Shown here: positions 1 through 9,200 of the stretch, piece by piece
Position numbering within the stretch: the stretch's first letter is position 1
Layout: the number at the start of each line of letters is the position of its first letter
Source of the DNA: Bacteroidales bacterium GP3
Lineage (GTDB): Bacteria; Bacteroidota; Bacteroidia; Bacteroidales; Muribaculaceae
Length of the DNA: 17,153 bases
Direction: 5' to 3'
Assembly: GCA_001701075.1 (NCBI GenBank)
Contig: DAAK01000148.1
Location: 1 to 17,153, forward strand
The notes under the pieces: generated by a model
The model's input: only the letters and a program-made list of their open reading frames with translations
Database searches by the model: none
What the model was told of the DNA's origin: nothing
Position numbers and translations under genes: made by a program

Positions 1-192
1 TGAGACAGAATCGGTATTATGCGGCATACGGAGACATACACGTCTACCCGGATCTCCACAAATAAATGTAAATTCAGGTTTTTCGTATATTGAAGTTTCT
101 TTTGGAATCTTCCCAAATCCCATGCATCCTAAAGAAAAACCTATCAATAATATGACGATTAACCCATGGCCTAATAATCTTAATATTTTCAT
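1..192 (-). CDS. Lipoprotein, N-terminal fragment (cut by window edge)
   Basis: An open frame of 64 codons starts at ATG 190-192 and runs off the left edge without a stop. The N-terminus is a lipoprotein signal: positive residues (K2, R5), a hydrophobic stretch at about residues 11-21 (LIVILLIGFSL) and a lipobox-like SLGC with Cys23, so the product is probably an outer-membrane or periplasmic lipoprotein. The start lies only 6 bases after the TGA of the upstream lyase-like gene, so the two are almost certainly co-transcribed, and this protein probably belongs to the same glycan pathway as an enzyme or a binding protein. The visible mature part (after Cys23) is too short to assign a family, and I do not recognise it. 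Confidence 0.72.
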   Translation of the reverse strand, partial: MKILRLLGHGLIVILLIGFSLGCMGFGKIPKETSIYEKPEFTFICGDPGRRVCLRMPHNTDSVS

Positions 193-198
193 CTTATA

Positions 199-2988
199 TC
201 AAATCTTTATCTTTCTTCCACTTATAATATAAATTCCTTTTGGCAACAAATCAGGAACTTTCCCACAGGGGATTCCTTGCATATTATAGATTATTTCACT
301 GCAGTTATCCATTCGCTTCTCTTCGACCGAATCTGAAGCATCTAAAAATTCTTTCAAAGCATCAAGACTTTTGAAAGTGCGTACCCAATGCATCACCAAG
401 GGTTCTGAATCTATTTGACCAACAGTTCGAATTTGTAAAGGCAAAGTCGTTATATTGTCGGTTACTAAAGTCGTTTTATCTACTCCTTTATTATTTTGAA
501 ACGAGCCATTAAGCAGATCATAGTAATAAACATTCCCTTGCAGACAACCATCAAATGTCTCATATCCATTATTCCATGAATTTGCACCCGAATATAAAGC
601 CATAGTCAAGCCTTCCGGACGATCCATTTTGAATGCAAGAATTGGATAATTACCGCCATGGAATGGGAACGACCATCCACGTCCTATTCTCGATGTTCCT
701 AAGGAATTTGGAGTAATCTTGAAAACGCCATCAGAATACTCTTCCTCCCCATTATCACCAGATATTGACCATTCTGATGACTCTGCATTTTCAAAAGTAT
801 CGTTTAATTCTCCCCATTCGAATGCGACCCTATCAGTAGTAAGAACCTCTCCATCTATACAGTAACTTATCCAGTAACAATATCCCGGGACCGTGCCCAC
901 AACCTTATCATCTACAAACTGACCAAGACTTCCATCTGCATAGATTATTTGTGCCTTATCGTCTTCTCCGATAGGGCAACGCCAAAGATCAATTTCTTCA
1001 GGAAGTAATCCTCTGAATTCCCAATCAGCCGTGAATTGTTTTGACCTTGCGTCGAAATGTCCTTCAATGTTAGCATATGCTTCATACTGGGAGTTATATA
1101 CAACTCTTATAGAATCTATTTCCAAACCTTCAGCCTCATTTTCAACAAAGAGTCGCAATACGGATGCTCCCGAGGGGAACTCCACAGTACCAATCAAATC
1201 TTCAATAAACTCTTCTGAAGGACACATCTCAGCAGTAACCTTATTACCTCCCGACACAGCTACGCTCAATAAAGAGGCTGAGGAAGCTCTATAAGTTACA
1301 TAGACGTCATACGTGTCACTCGCTGGACAAGTGACAGTATAATTGAGCCATTCGCCAGGATAAAAATCTGCAACAACCCATTTGCCACTTACTTCCTTTA
1401 AACTCACTCCTCCATCTGGCCGATATGCAGACGGGGTAGCAGCAACCACCTTATGATATGTGTGCCCTTCTCCATCCTCTCGGATATTATAATAGTCATA
1501 ATCTGCTGCATTTATAACTCCAGGCATTGAATGTATGCCTGATATACGTTTGCCTTCCACATATCTGACAGGATCCCCTGCCATCCATGTCTCAAGACTC
1601 TTTGTAAGTGTTCCCCAGCCATTCCATTCATAAAACCAGTTTGGTGAAGTGCCTGAAGTCTCATATCCATATTGATCAAGGGTGTATTCATGTGCACGCT
1701 TTAGCCACTTTATATCTTCGTCACTCTCTTCAGCCCTGACAAGGTAGTGGGCATAAGCCGCTGTCCTCGATCCCACATTGGAGATAGCGCCTCGTTTGTC
1801 CGGATTCGGCTTTATGGATTCCCACCGGCCACTGCGACATTTTGTCTGAAGATACATATTATTTTCAAGAGTCACCTCATTCCAGTCAGCGGTATATCCT
1901 GATGGTTCCCATGGTTCAGGTTGATCAGGGAACGACAGAAAATAGCTAAGATTATACCTATAGTTAAATTCAATTCCTTTAAGCAGCCGATTGTCATTAA
2001 GCGAGTAAAAACTGTCGCCCTGATTCCATGCAATCTCTGCAAATTCTATATACTTATGGACACCCGCAAGTACATGACCTTGATCTCTTGATGATTCTTG
2101 GCATTGCCCATTAGGATAAAAGTAGTAGTCAAGAAGTTCGTCATATCCGTAATCCTCTATCTTATCTGACTGTCCGTCTAAAGAATACGTTTTTTGATAT
2201 TCATCTTCAGACACAGGGTGGCTGCTTGTAATGGGAGGTCCAGGAGGGTAAGGGAGGTCATCTTCACGATGTGGCAACCCTGAGACATAGCGTAATGCCC
2301 TTTCATAGATCAGTTCATTGTCAAGATACACACCCATGGCTAGCATAGCAAGCAAACCAAACATTCCCTGATTCCCATAACGTGCGCAATCTCCGTTAAA
2401 TATATTCCAATAAAACGTAATGGCATTAGTGTCGTCATTGCTACTTGCATATTTATCATTAAGATTTTCAGAATTTGAATAGTAAGGATAAGTCAACATA
2501 TCCTTGAATTTCTGTTGATCTTCAGTCTTCCAGCCCTCATAATCACGCATAAGCTCGGCTGCTTCTATGAGAAGGTTTATCTTGCCATTGTCAAGAGAAG
2601 CAGTGCCACGAGACGACGTGTTTGTATAATGATTATTGGCATTCAGATACTCTACAGCCTTATCAGCATATCGGTAGTCACCGGTGATGTGCCAGAGCAA
2701 TGCAAGATCATGGGCACATCGACCATCTATGCCCACAGATCCGTTGAACTGACCTTCCTTTATCTGTGTGCCACGATCAGACACCTTACGGTCGAGTGAG
2801 GCATGCTCTGAGTTTTTCAGATTGAGATATGTGGTGTAATAAGGCTCTACCTTTGCCTCCACCATTGCTTTCATTCTGTCGAGCTGCCCCTGTGTATAAG
2901 AGCATCCGGGATGCACGAAAGTCCGATTAGCATTAAGCTGGTCGAAAATACAAGTCACAGCAAACAGGATAATGAAAAGTCGCTTCAT
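199..2988 (-). CDS. Secreted alginate-lyase-superfamily polysaccharide lyase with CBM6-like module
   Basis: Probable polysaccharide lyase cleaving a uronic-acid polymer by beta-elimination outside the cell or in the periplasm. I use the start at 2988 (929 aa) rather than ATG 3018, because it gives a clean signal peptide (MKRLFIILFAVTCIFDQLNA, cut before N21) preceded by AAAAAAGA. Residues about 25-475 form an alpha-helical domain with the hallmarks of Bacteroidetes alginate-lyase-like proteins (Pfam alginate_lyase, PL38-like): an FVHPG opening and E298, R301, D302, Q303, H305 in an ExxRDQxH motif, followed by WNQG at 321-324. Residues about 486-632 look like a CBM6-type module (ADFYPGEWLNYTV). 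A fibronectin-like region (about 640-730) and a beta-sandwich (about 735-885) follow, then a T9SS-like tail (YNMQG...LPKGIYIISGRK). It lies 76 bases after the 343-aa gene, past a GC-rich hairpin, and is closely followed by a lipoprotein gene. The lyase class is inferred; the exact substrate is unknown. Confidence 0.75.
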   Translation of the reverse strand: MKRLFIILFAVTCIFDQLNANRTFVHPGCSYTQGQLDRMKAMVEAKVEPYYTTYLNLKNSEHASLDRKVSDRGTQIKEGQFNGSVGIDGRCAHDLALLWHITGDYRYADKAVEYLNANNHYTNTSSRGTASLDNGKINLLIEAAELMRDYEGWKTEDQQKFKDMLTYPYYSNSENLNDKYASSNDDTNAITFYWNIFNGDCARYGNQGMFGLLAMLAMGVYLDNELIYERALRYVSGLPHREDDLPYPPGPPITSSHPVSEDEYQKTYSLDGQSDKIEDYGYDELLDYYFYPNGQCQESSRDQGHVLAGVHKYIEFAEIAWNQGDSFYSLNDNRLLKGIEFNYRYNLSYFLSFPDQPEPWEPSGYTADWNEVTLENNMYLQTKCRSGRWESIKPNPDKRGAISNVGSRTAAYAHYLVRAEESDEDIKWLKRAHEYTLDQYGYETSGTSPNWFYEWNGWGTLTKSLETWMAGDPVRYVEGKRISGIHSMPGVINAADYDYYNIREDGEGHTYHKVVAATPSAYRPDGGVSLKEVSGKWVVADFYPGEWLNYTVTCPASDTYDVYVTYRASSASLLSVAVSGGNKVTAEMCPSEEFIEDLIGTVEFPSGASVLRLFVENEAEGLEIDSIRVVYNSQYEAYANIEGHFDARSKQFTADWEFRGLLPEEIDLWRCPIGEDDKAQIIYADGSLGQFVDDKVVGTVPGYCYWISYCIDGEVLTTDRVAFEWGELNDTFENAESSEWSISGDNGEEEYSDGVFKITPNSLGTSRIGRGWSFPFHGGNYPILAFKMDRPEGLTMALYSGANSWNNGYETFDGCLQGNVYYYDLLNGSFQNNKGVDKTTLVTDNITTLPLQIRTVGQIDSEPLVMHWVRTFKSLDALKEFLDASDSVEEKRMDNCSEIIYNMQGIPCGKVPDLLPKGIYIISGRKIKI

Positions 2989-3009
2989 GATGTCTTTTTT
3001 TAAAATATA

Positions 3010-3034
3010 GGGGCGCATCTTGATGACACGCCCC
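3010..3034 (-). terminator. GC-rich hairpin between the 343-aa gene and the lyase gene
   Basis: Perfect 6-bp GC arms (GGGGCG and CGCCCC) enclose a 13-base loop. Read on the minus strand the second arm is followed by TATATTTT, a weak U-rich tract. It lies in the 76-base gap between the stop of the 343-aa gene and the start at 2988. No Bacteroides-type promoter is visible in that gap, so the lyase is probably reached by read-through, and the hairpin may reduce downstream expression or protect the upstream mRNA. The U-tract is interrupted, so full termination is uncertain. Confidence 0.5.
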
Positions 3035-3064
3035 GATTTATTGAATTGTGGATTCGTGATTCTA

Positions 3065-4096
3065 TTAGCGTACCATGGCTTTAACAGTCTTGACAGTGCC
3101 GTCTTTCACTGCCTTCACAATATAAAGTCCTGCAGGAAGCGTAAGTGAGTTTACACCGCTCATGACTTTCTTGCCATCTACAGAATAAGCTTCAATAGTC
3201 GCGCCTTGTGATACTACAGTCCTACCATTCTTTAGGTAAACATTAACGTTTTCTGCATTGATGGCATCGACTGCCTGTTCGTCACCATCACGTACTTCCA
3301 GTCCACCTTCTCCATTAGCGTAATCTTCACAAAGCATAAGAGCATCGCTCGAGTCCTCAGCACTGCCAGTATAATGAATTATAAATGCAGGCTGCTCAAC
3401 AGTGACGGTTTCTGGTTTTGCAATACATACAAATCCCAACCAAGAGCGTTGTTGCACACCACCTTGTCCATTAGCATCAGGTTCTACAATAGTCTCCCAA
3501 TCATTTAAATTAGGGAATACCACGTCGCCGGCACTGAAAAGTAAACCTGGAGTCTTATCAGCATCCATACCTTTCACATTATTAAGGTCGATCACAATAA
3601 TATCTTCTGAATATACCTCTTCAGTTCCATTTGAAATATGAGATCCGAGAAGGCGAAAGAGCTCACCGTCATACTGATCGACAACTTTATATTTGTCACC
3701 ATTAAAAGAGGGGAAATTTTCATCGGTTGACTCAGTGATTGCGCCCCATTTAACGTTTCCATCCTCGTTAAGTCCATCAGATAGTCTACGCTGAAGCATG
3801 AATTCAAACTTAAAGTCACCGAGATTCCATGCGCAACCATCAGTAGTGATCTGGAACACCATATAAGGTTCAGATTCTATGAGATTAGCAGTAGCTGCGT
3901 AGCGGATATCAGCACGCCAGTTGCCATTTTCAAGTTTGGCAAGCTTGTTTACTACTGTTTTTCCATCCTCTCCTACAGGAAGGATGGTCTTACCATTGTC
4001 GGTAGCCCATGAATTCTCAGGATTCCAACGCACCTGTGCGTTTGCTGCACCTGCGAATGCAAGTGCTGTTGCGAGAAGAATAGTAGATTTTTTCAT
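3065..4096 (-). CDS. Secreted PUL protein of unknown function with T9SS-like C-terminal tail
   Basis: A 343-aa protein with a classic type I signal peptide (MKKSTILLATALAFAGAANA, cut before Q21) and no lipobox, so it is exported but not lipid-anchored. The body (about 45-265) is rich in aromatic and acidic residues and looks like a beta-sandwich. Its segments SEPYMVFQIT and IIVIDLNN resemble YPILAFKM and VYYYDL in the C-terminal sandwich of the lyase gene next door, so the two may share a module of the DUF4979 kind; this is a by-eye comparison. Residues about 283-343 (VYLKNGRTVV, AYSVDGKKVM, LPAGLYIVKAV) are a Por/T9SS-type sorting-tail pattern. No catalytic motif is recognisable. The place after SusC/SusD is where surface glycan-binding proteins usually lie, so a glycan-binding role is possible but unproven. 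A terminator separates it from susD, and no consensus promoter is visible in its 5' gap. Confidence 0.72.
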   Translation of the reverse strand: MKKSTILLATALAFAGAANAQVRWNPENSWATDNGKTILPVGEDGKTVVNKLAKLENGNWRADIRYAATANLIESEPYMVFQITTDGCAWNLGDFKFEFMLQRRLSDGLNEDGNVKWGAITESTDENFPSFNGDKYKVVDQYDGELFRLLGSHISNGTEEVYSEDIIVIDLNNVKGMDADKTPGLLFSAGDVVFPNLNDWETIVEPDANGQGGVQQRSWLGFVCIAKPETVTVEQPAFIIHYTGSAEDSSDALMLCEDYANGEGGLEVRDGDEQAVDAINAENVNVYLKNGRTVVSQGATIEAYSVDGKKVMSGVNSLTLPAGLYIVKAVKDGTVKTVKAMVR

Positions 4097-4187
4097 TTTA
4101 ACATGTATTATATTGGTAAAAAAATACAGAAAGAATCAGACAACTCTAATAATCACTTCTAATCCTTTCTGCACTATAATTCGTATG

Positions 4188-4224
4188 AAAAACGGCTTCT
4201 ACTCAATATAGAAGCCGTTTTTTT
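4188..4224 (-). terminator. Intrinsic terminator after the SusD gene
   Basis: A perfect inverted repeat pairs AACGGCTTCTA (4191-4201) with TAGAAGCCGTT (4209-4219) around a 7-base loop. It is flanked by A bases on one side and T bases on the other, which can extend the stem. Read on the minus strand it ends GCCGTTTTT, 34 bases after the SusD stop. The A and T flanks would let it work on either strand, but only minus-strand genes are seen here. It probably limits read-through from susC/susD into the 343-aa gene, giving a step down in expression. Confidence 0.85.
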
Positions 4225-4257
4225 GATAAATTTATCAATTTTATAGCATACCTAAAT

Positions 4258-6210
4258 TCAATTTTGCTCCCAGAAAGGATTCTGCACTAAATTAGGATTT
4301 AAGATCATCTGGTCGAGAGGGATCGGAAGCATATAGGTGCGCTGCCTAAATGTACGGTCTTCCTTAGCCTCTATTATATAGTATCCATCTTCGCTTATCA
4401 TTACGCCATTGTCAATAGTCTTTGAAGGATCTTGGCTATTGGAGAAAAGGCTCTTGCCATCCGGGCCTTTCTTTGCCACAGCCTGTGCGTATGTAGGAGG
4501 ATTATTCGGATCGCAGAACACATATAGCCAATTGTCGCCTTCTTCCAGACGCATCCATTTGTAATTCTCAAGCATATCTTGAGTCAAGTTCTTGACCGCG
4601 ATGGTATAACATTGGGAGTCGATGAATATATCTTTACGCTGACCGATTGATTTCCCAATATAAAGTCCTTCAAGATTATCACCGAAAAGTTCATCACCTT
4701 TAGCCCAACGACGTACATCGTCAACACGATAGCCTTCAAGATATAATTCACAGGCACGTTCCTTTCGGATTTCCTCAAGTGACCAGTTAGTTTTCAATGG
4801 CATGCCAACCCTTTTGCGCAGAAGATTGATATGAGAGTTTTCTGCAACTGCTATCGGGTTTGCTCCGTTAAGCTCGCAAAGAGTCTCTGCATAATCAAGA
4901 TATACACCACCAAGCCGAATTACCGGAATATCATATGAAGCATCATTAGCACCACATGTTGTCTCTACGCTCCATTTGCTTACAGCTGGGAGGAAAGTAA
5001 TATTCGAATTAATTGTAGGTGTGCCTATTTCGGTGAAGCTTTCACGCTTGCTGCTGTATGTCCACATATAGCTCATGAATGGGACTCCAAGTTCTGAAAT
5101 ACGTGGATCCATATTATCGTTACACCAGTAATAAGGATCAGAATAATTGGTTGAACGTTGGGTTCCATCTTTAGTCTCGAAACTTTCTACAAGATGGCGA
5201 CCTATTCCGAAAGCTCGATACGCATGCACCCAATTCTGACCCGCAAGTTTCGAGATATTATCGAATCTATTGGTTAGGATGTATTCCTTATTTTCTTTCT
5301 TGAGGACACCCGCCGGATTTCTTGCTACTCCATTTTCGAGAGTGAACATATATTTATAGCTTGCCTGTCCGAGTGCTTCATTGTAGAAAAGTTGATAACT
5401 GTCGTCAGCAATGACTTTCTCCAAAGCATCCCTGCCAATTTCGAGAAGCATCTTACTTCTTGCTGCGCGTGACTCAGCCGTTGTGGGATTATTGGCAGCA
5501 GGATATGAGTCCATCTCCGTATGGTATTTCTGCCATGTCCCTTCAAAAAGACATATGCGTCCGAGGAGAGCACATGCGGCTCCGATAGTTATTCTTCCTT
5601 CTTTTGCGCTGTTGCGAATTTCAGCTTCTCTTGGGAGTTTGCCAGACTCTATTGCCCACTGGAGATCCTCTATCATGAAGTCTACGAATTCATCTCGAGT
5701 GGCACGTGGCGCCATCACTTCAGGAGATGTAGGGTCGAGCACACTCTCTACGATTGTGCCTGGGCCAAAATCGCGAAAGAACAACCAGCTTTCGTAAGCC
5801 CTAAAAAAACGAGCCTGTGCACGATATTCATCAAGATCTGCCTGATCACCATTGTAATAAAGTGCAGCATAATATTCAAGATAGTTGATGGAGCGTATAT
5901 GGCTATAATAGTCATTGTAGCGTTTGTTAGTTTCTGGTTGGCTCATCTTTGAGGCTGATATTTCGCCTGACATGTCTGTACCGAAATCACTGTCTACGTC
6001 ACGGTCCGCAAGACCTTGTATATTACCAGCATTCATAAGTTTTGGCAACCATCCGTACCAGTTATTGACCTCAGCTTCATAATATGCGATATTATCCATT
6101 GTATTCGCTTCGTTGGTTGTGATCTCAGGGTAGAAATCAAGGGCATCGTCACACCCTGTAAGCGAAGTCACCGTTAATGCGATGAGAGTCAGTATATTTT
6201 TTGTATTCAT
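4258..6210 (-). CDS. SusD-family outer-membrane glycan-binding lipoprotein
   Basis: A 650-aa SusD-like starch-binding-outer-membrane lipoprotein homologue. It would cap the SusC channel on the cell surface and bind the oligosaccharide before import. The N-terminus is a lipoprotein signal with lipobox LTGC (Cys20), followed by the usual SusD opening (CDDALDFYPE, then TTNEANTMDN). TPR-like helical parts include the YYNGDQADLDEYRAQARFFR region, a standard SusD feature. The C-terminal half carries the conserved IRKERACELYLEGYRVDDVR segment (the RxxEL-type motif) and ends with the typical LNPNLVQNP...W sequence. The start is 14 bases after the SusC stop, the normal susC-susD order. A strong terminator follows. 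Length is in the upper range for the family. The glycan specificity cannot be read from the sequence. Confidence 0.95.
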   Translation of the reverse strand: MNTKNILTLIALTVTSLTGCDDALDFYPEITTNEANTMDNIAYYEAEVNNWYGWLPKLMNAGNIQGLADRDVDSDFGTDMSGEISASKMSQPETNKRYNDYYSHIRSINYLEYYAALYYNGDQADLDEYRAQARFFRAYESWLFFRDFGPGTIVESVLDPTSPEVMAPRATRDEFVDFMIEDLQWAIESGKLPREAEIRNSAKEGRITIGAACALLGRICLFEGTWQKYHTEMDSYPAANNPTTAESRAARSKMLLEIGRDALEKVIADDSYQLFYNEALGQASYKYMFTLENGVARNPAGVLKKENKEYILTNRFDNISKLAGQNWVHAYRAFGIGRHLVESFETKDGTQRSTNYSDPYYWCNDNMDPRISELGVPFMSYMWTYSSKRESFTEIGTPTINSNITFLPAVSKWSVETTCGANDASYDIPVIRLGGVYLDYAETLCELNGANPIAVAENSHINLLRKRVGMPLKTNWSLEEIRKERACELYLEGYRVDDVRRWAKGDELFGDNLEGLYIGKSIGQRKDIFIDSQCYTIAVKNLTQDMLENYKWMRLEEGDNWLYVFCDPNNPPTYAQAVAKKGPDGKSLFSNSQDPSKTIDNGVMISEDGYYIIEAKEDRTFRQRTYMLPIPLDQMILNPNLVQNPFWEQN

Positions 6211-6224
6211 ATTGCTTCGTAGTG

Positions 6225-9200
6225 TTAGAATGTTACATTTAGCCCTATCGTATATGAACGATAGAATGGGTAAGCGTTCGCTCCAGATGTGCCTCCAAGT
6301 GGATTGGTGGCCATATTCTCGGGATCAGTCTTATCTTTGTTGAATCTGATTGTGAAAAGATCGGTACCTGTGAAGTATAGGCGTACCTTGTCGATGCCTG
6401 CTTTATGCGTCCATGCAACGGGAAGAGTATAACCAACCGTAAGATTCTTCAAGCGGCAATAAGCCATATTCTGTAGGCGATACCAGGCATCGCTAAAGAG
6501 ATAATTATATGCCGTCATGCTTCTGTGCCAGCGAGGAGCAGAATTATAAGGGTCATTATTAGCTACGCGATAATCTGCCGAGCTTGTTGTGACTGTAGTA
6601 GGAGTCAGAGAGCCATCGGCTGCCACATTGTAATAGGATATTTCCTGATCAACCATACGGGGATCATCACCTAAATTATAGCCCCATGTCCTGTCATACC
6701 ATTGGCCACCCTGGATCTGATAGATATTTCGTCCCGGTGCAGTAAGTGTGGTAATATCGCGTATTAACTGAGCCTTGCCAACACCCTGAAAGATCACATT
6801 AACATCAAAACCCTTCCATTGTGCTCCCAAGTTGAGTGAATAAGAATAGCGTGGATTAGTGGTGCCAAGATATTTTATATCATCATAGTCGATGTTTCCG
6901 TCTCCATCAAGGTCGGCATACATAGCATCTCCGATACCCATAATCGATGTGTCTACACCCAAAGCCTGTCCATCAGCAGCATCAACCATTGCCTTATAAG
7001 AGTCAAGCTCCTCCTGATTCTCAATCAGCTTTACAAACTCCATACCGAACATTGAATTAAGCTGATATCCCTCACGTTGCTTTGTAATACCATTCTGTGT
7101 ATAGCTGGAAGCATTGGGCATTGAAATCAGTTTGTTTTTAGCATCAGAAATATTGAATCCTACATTATAAGCCACATCTCCGATACGGTCGCGCCAATTA
7201 ATTTGAAGTTCCCATCCGTTCACCTTGAGTTTTCCGCTATTTGTCTTTGGTGCCTCCGCTCCGAAAACAGCTGGATACGTCACTCCGACAAGCATGTTGT
7301 CGTTAGTTTTCCAGAAATATTCCACAGATCCACTTAAGCGTCCGCTAAGGAATGAGAAATCAATACCCACATTGGTATTCTTAACAATCTCCCATGTTCG
7401 GTCGCGGCTTATGACATTACTCTGCCATAATGTCTGTAATGGTGACGCGGAACCGGTAGGCCCAAAAAGTCCGGCACTTGTGGTGTTGGAACCATTCACA
7501 CTCGTAGATATATTGCCCACAAAATCATATCTGCCGATACCTTCCTGATTTCCTGTCTCACCATATGACGCACGGATCTTAAGGTCGCTGAGCCACGTAA
7601 TGTCGCGCATAAATTTCTCATCACTAATACGCCAGCCTCCAGAAATTCCAAAAAATCCTTTCCATTTTTTCCCACGAACGAATTTTGAAGAACCATCGTA
7701 TCGACCGAGAAGTTCTATAAGATAACGTCCTTGGTAATCATAATTAATACGACCGAAATATGATGCGAGCGCAGTAGTCCATTTATCATCCCTAAACTCG
7801 ACTTTAGATGTTTCCGGATTATAGGACGAAGACAAAGACTCCAAAAATCCATCAGCAAGATTCAGAAGCTTTACATCCGATTCTTCCTTACTTTCCCGCT
7901 CATAGCTTGCACCCAACATAGCTGTCAGGTTATGATCCTTGTTTGGTCCGAAATCAATCATATAGTTCAAGTATCCTTGATATATCTGGTAAAGAGCTGA
8001 GGCATTGAATCTATCGAAGCGATTGTCGGTAGGACGCACCATAGTCTCAATTTTCTCATTATCCCAATTATACATATAATTCTTGAGCATTGTCTCCTTA
8101 TTGACCCAGTCCTTAATGGTATATCCTACAGCTCCGATAAAATCAAGACCCTTTATTATATGAAAAGTAGGACGAACATTTATGACTGTCTCATTGTAGA
8201 CCTGACGTTTATTACCACCGAGTTTTGCTACAGCCACATCGGAATAGTTATTAAGCCATCCGAAAGCATGCTGGCCATCCGATGAAAAAATTGGAGATCC
8301 AGGAGGGTTGCCGTTTATGCCCGATGGATTATTAAGCGGATACGTATTGTCTCTACGCACAAATGAAATTGTAGTGGCAAGATCAAACCAGTTGGTTATC
8401 TTAAAGTCGTTGTTTGCGCGTGCAGTATATCGATGTGCTTTTTCTTTGATACCAAATTGAAGCGGAGATCCATCGTACATATAGCCGAGACTTACATTAT
8501 ATTTGGCCACATCGGTGCCACCACTTACACTTAGAGAGTGCGACTGAGCAAATGCATTGCCGAACGTATCGCTATACTGATCTGAATCAATGAAACCTAT
8601 ATCGCTAATTGCATCAGCGTTTCCTCCAAGGGCTGCATAACTCTGAATTGTGCCCATATACTGAGGATCTCTTGTTTTCATTGCATATATTGCAGCATAA
8701 GGGAATGCGCCAACAGGGGTAAATGTATTTAAAGTGCCGCTTGATATGCCTTCATTGTAAAGCACCTCCTCTATGCAAGTTGCCCATTGCTGAAGGTTCA
8801 TCCACTGCACTTGTGGGTCAGAGACTTTCCATGTGACATTACCGCTATATGAAATAGTCGGTTTCTTTCCATTTTTACTACCACGCTTAGTAGTCACAAG
8901 AACGACTCCACCTGCAGCACGTGCTCCATAGATAGAAGCGGAAGCATCTTTTAGAACAGAAATGTTTTCAATATCATCGGGATTGATGTCGGCCAGCCCT
9001 CCAGGAACTCCGTCGACAATCACCAAGGCACTGGTGTTGTTGACTGATGCTTCGCCGCGAATTTTAAAGTTCCATGATTCTCGGCCTGGAGCAGAGGAAC
9101 CACGAGTTACAAGCATACCCGGAATCTGCCCTTGAAGGTCGGCCAATGGATTGGTTGTGGTGGCCTTGTCAGCAAATACTTTGTCATCTACTGAAGATAC

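Noticed and set aside
2989..3018. Ten-codon N-terminal extension of the lyase from ATG 3018
   Set aside because: It would overlap the GC-rich hairpin and put charged residues before a clean signal peptide; ATG 2988 fits better.
5411..5952. Two overlapping plus-strand open frames of 128 and 143 codons
   Set aside because: Both are antisense to the SusD coding region in different frames and look like shadows of its codon use; no recognisable domain.
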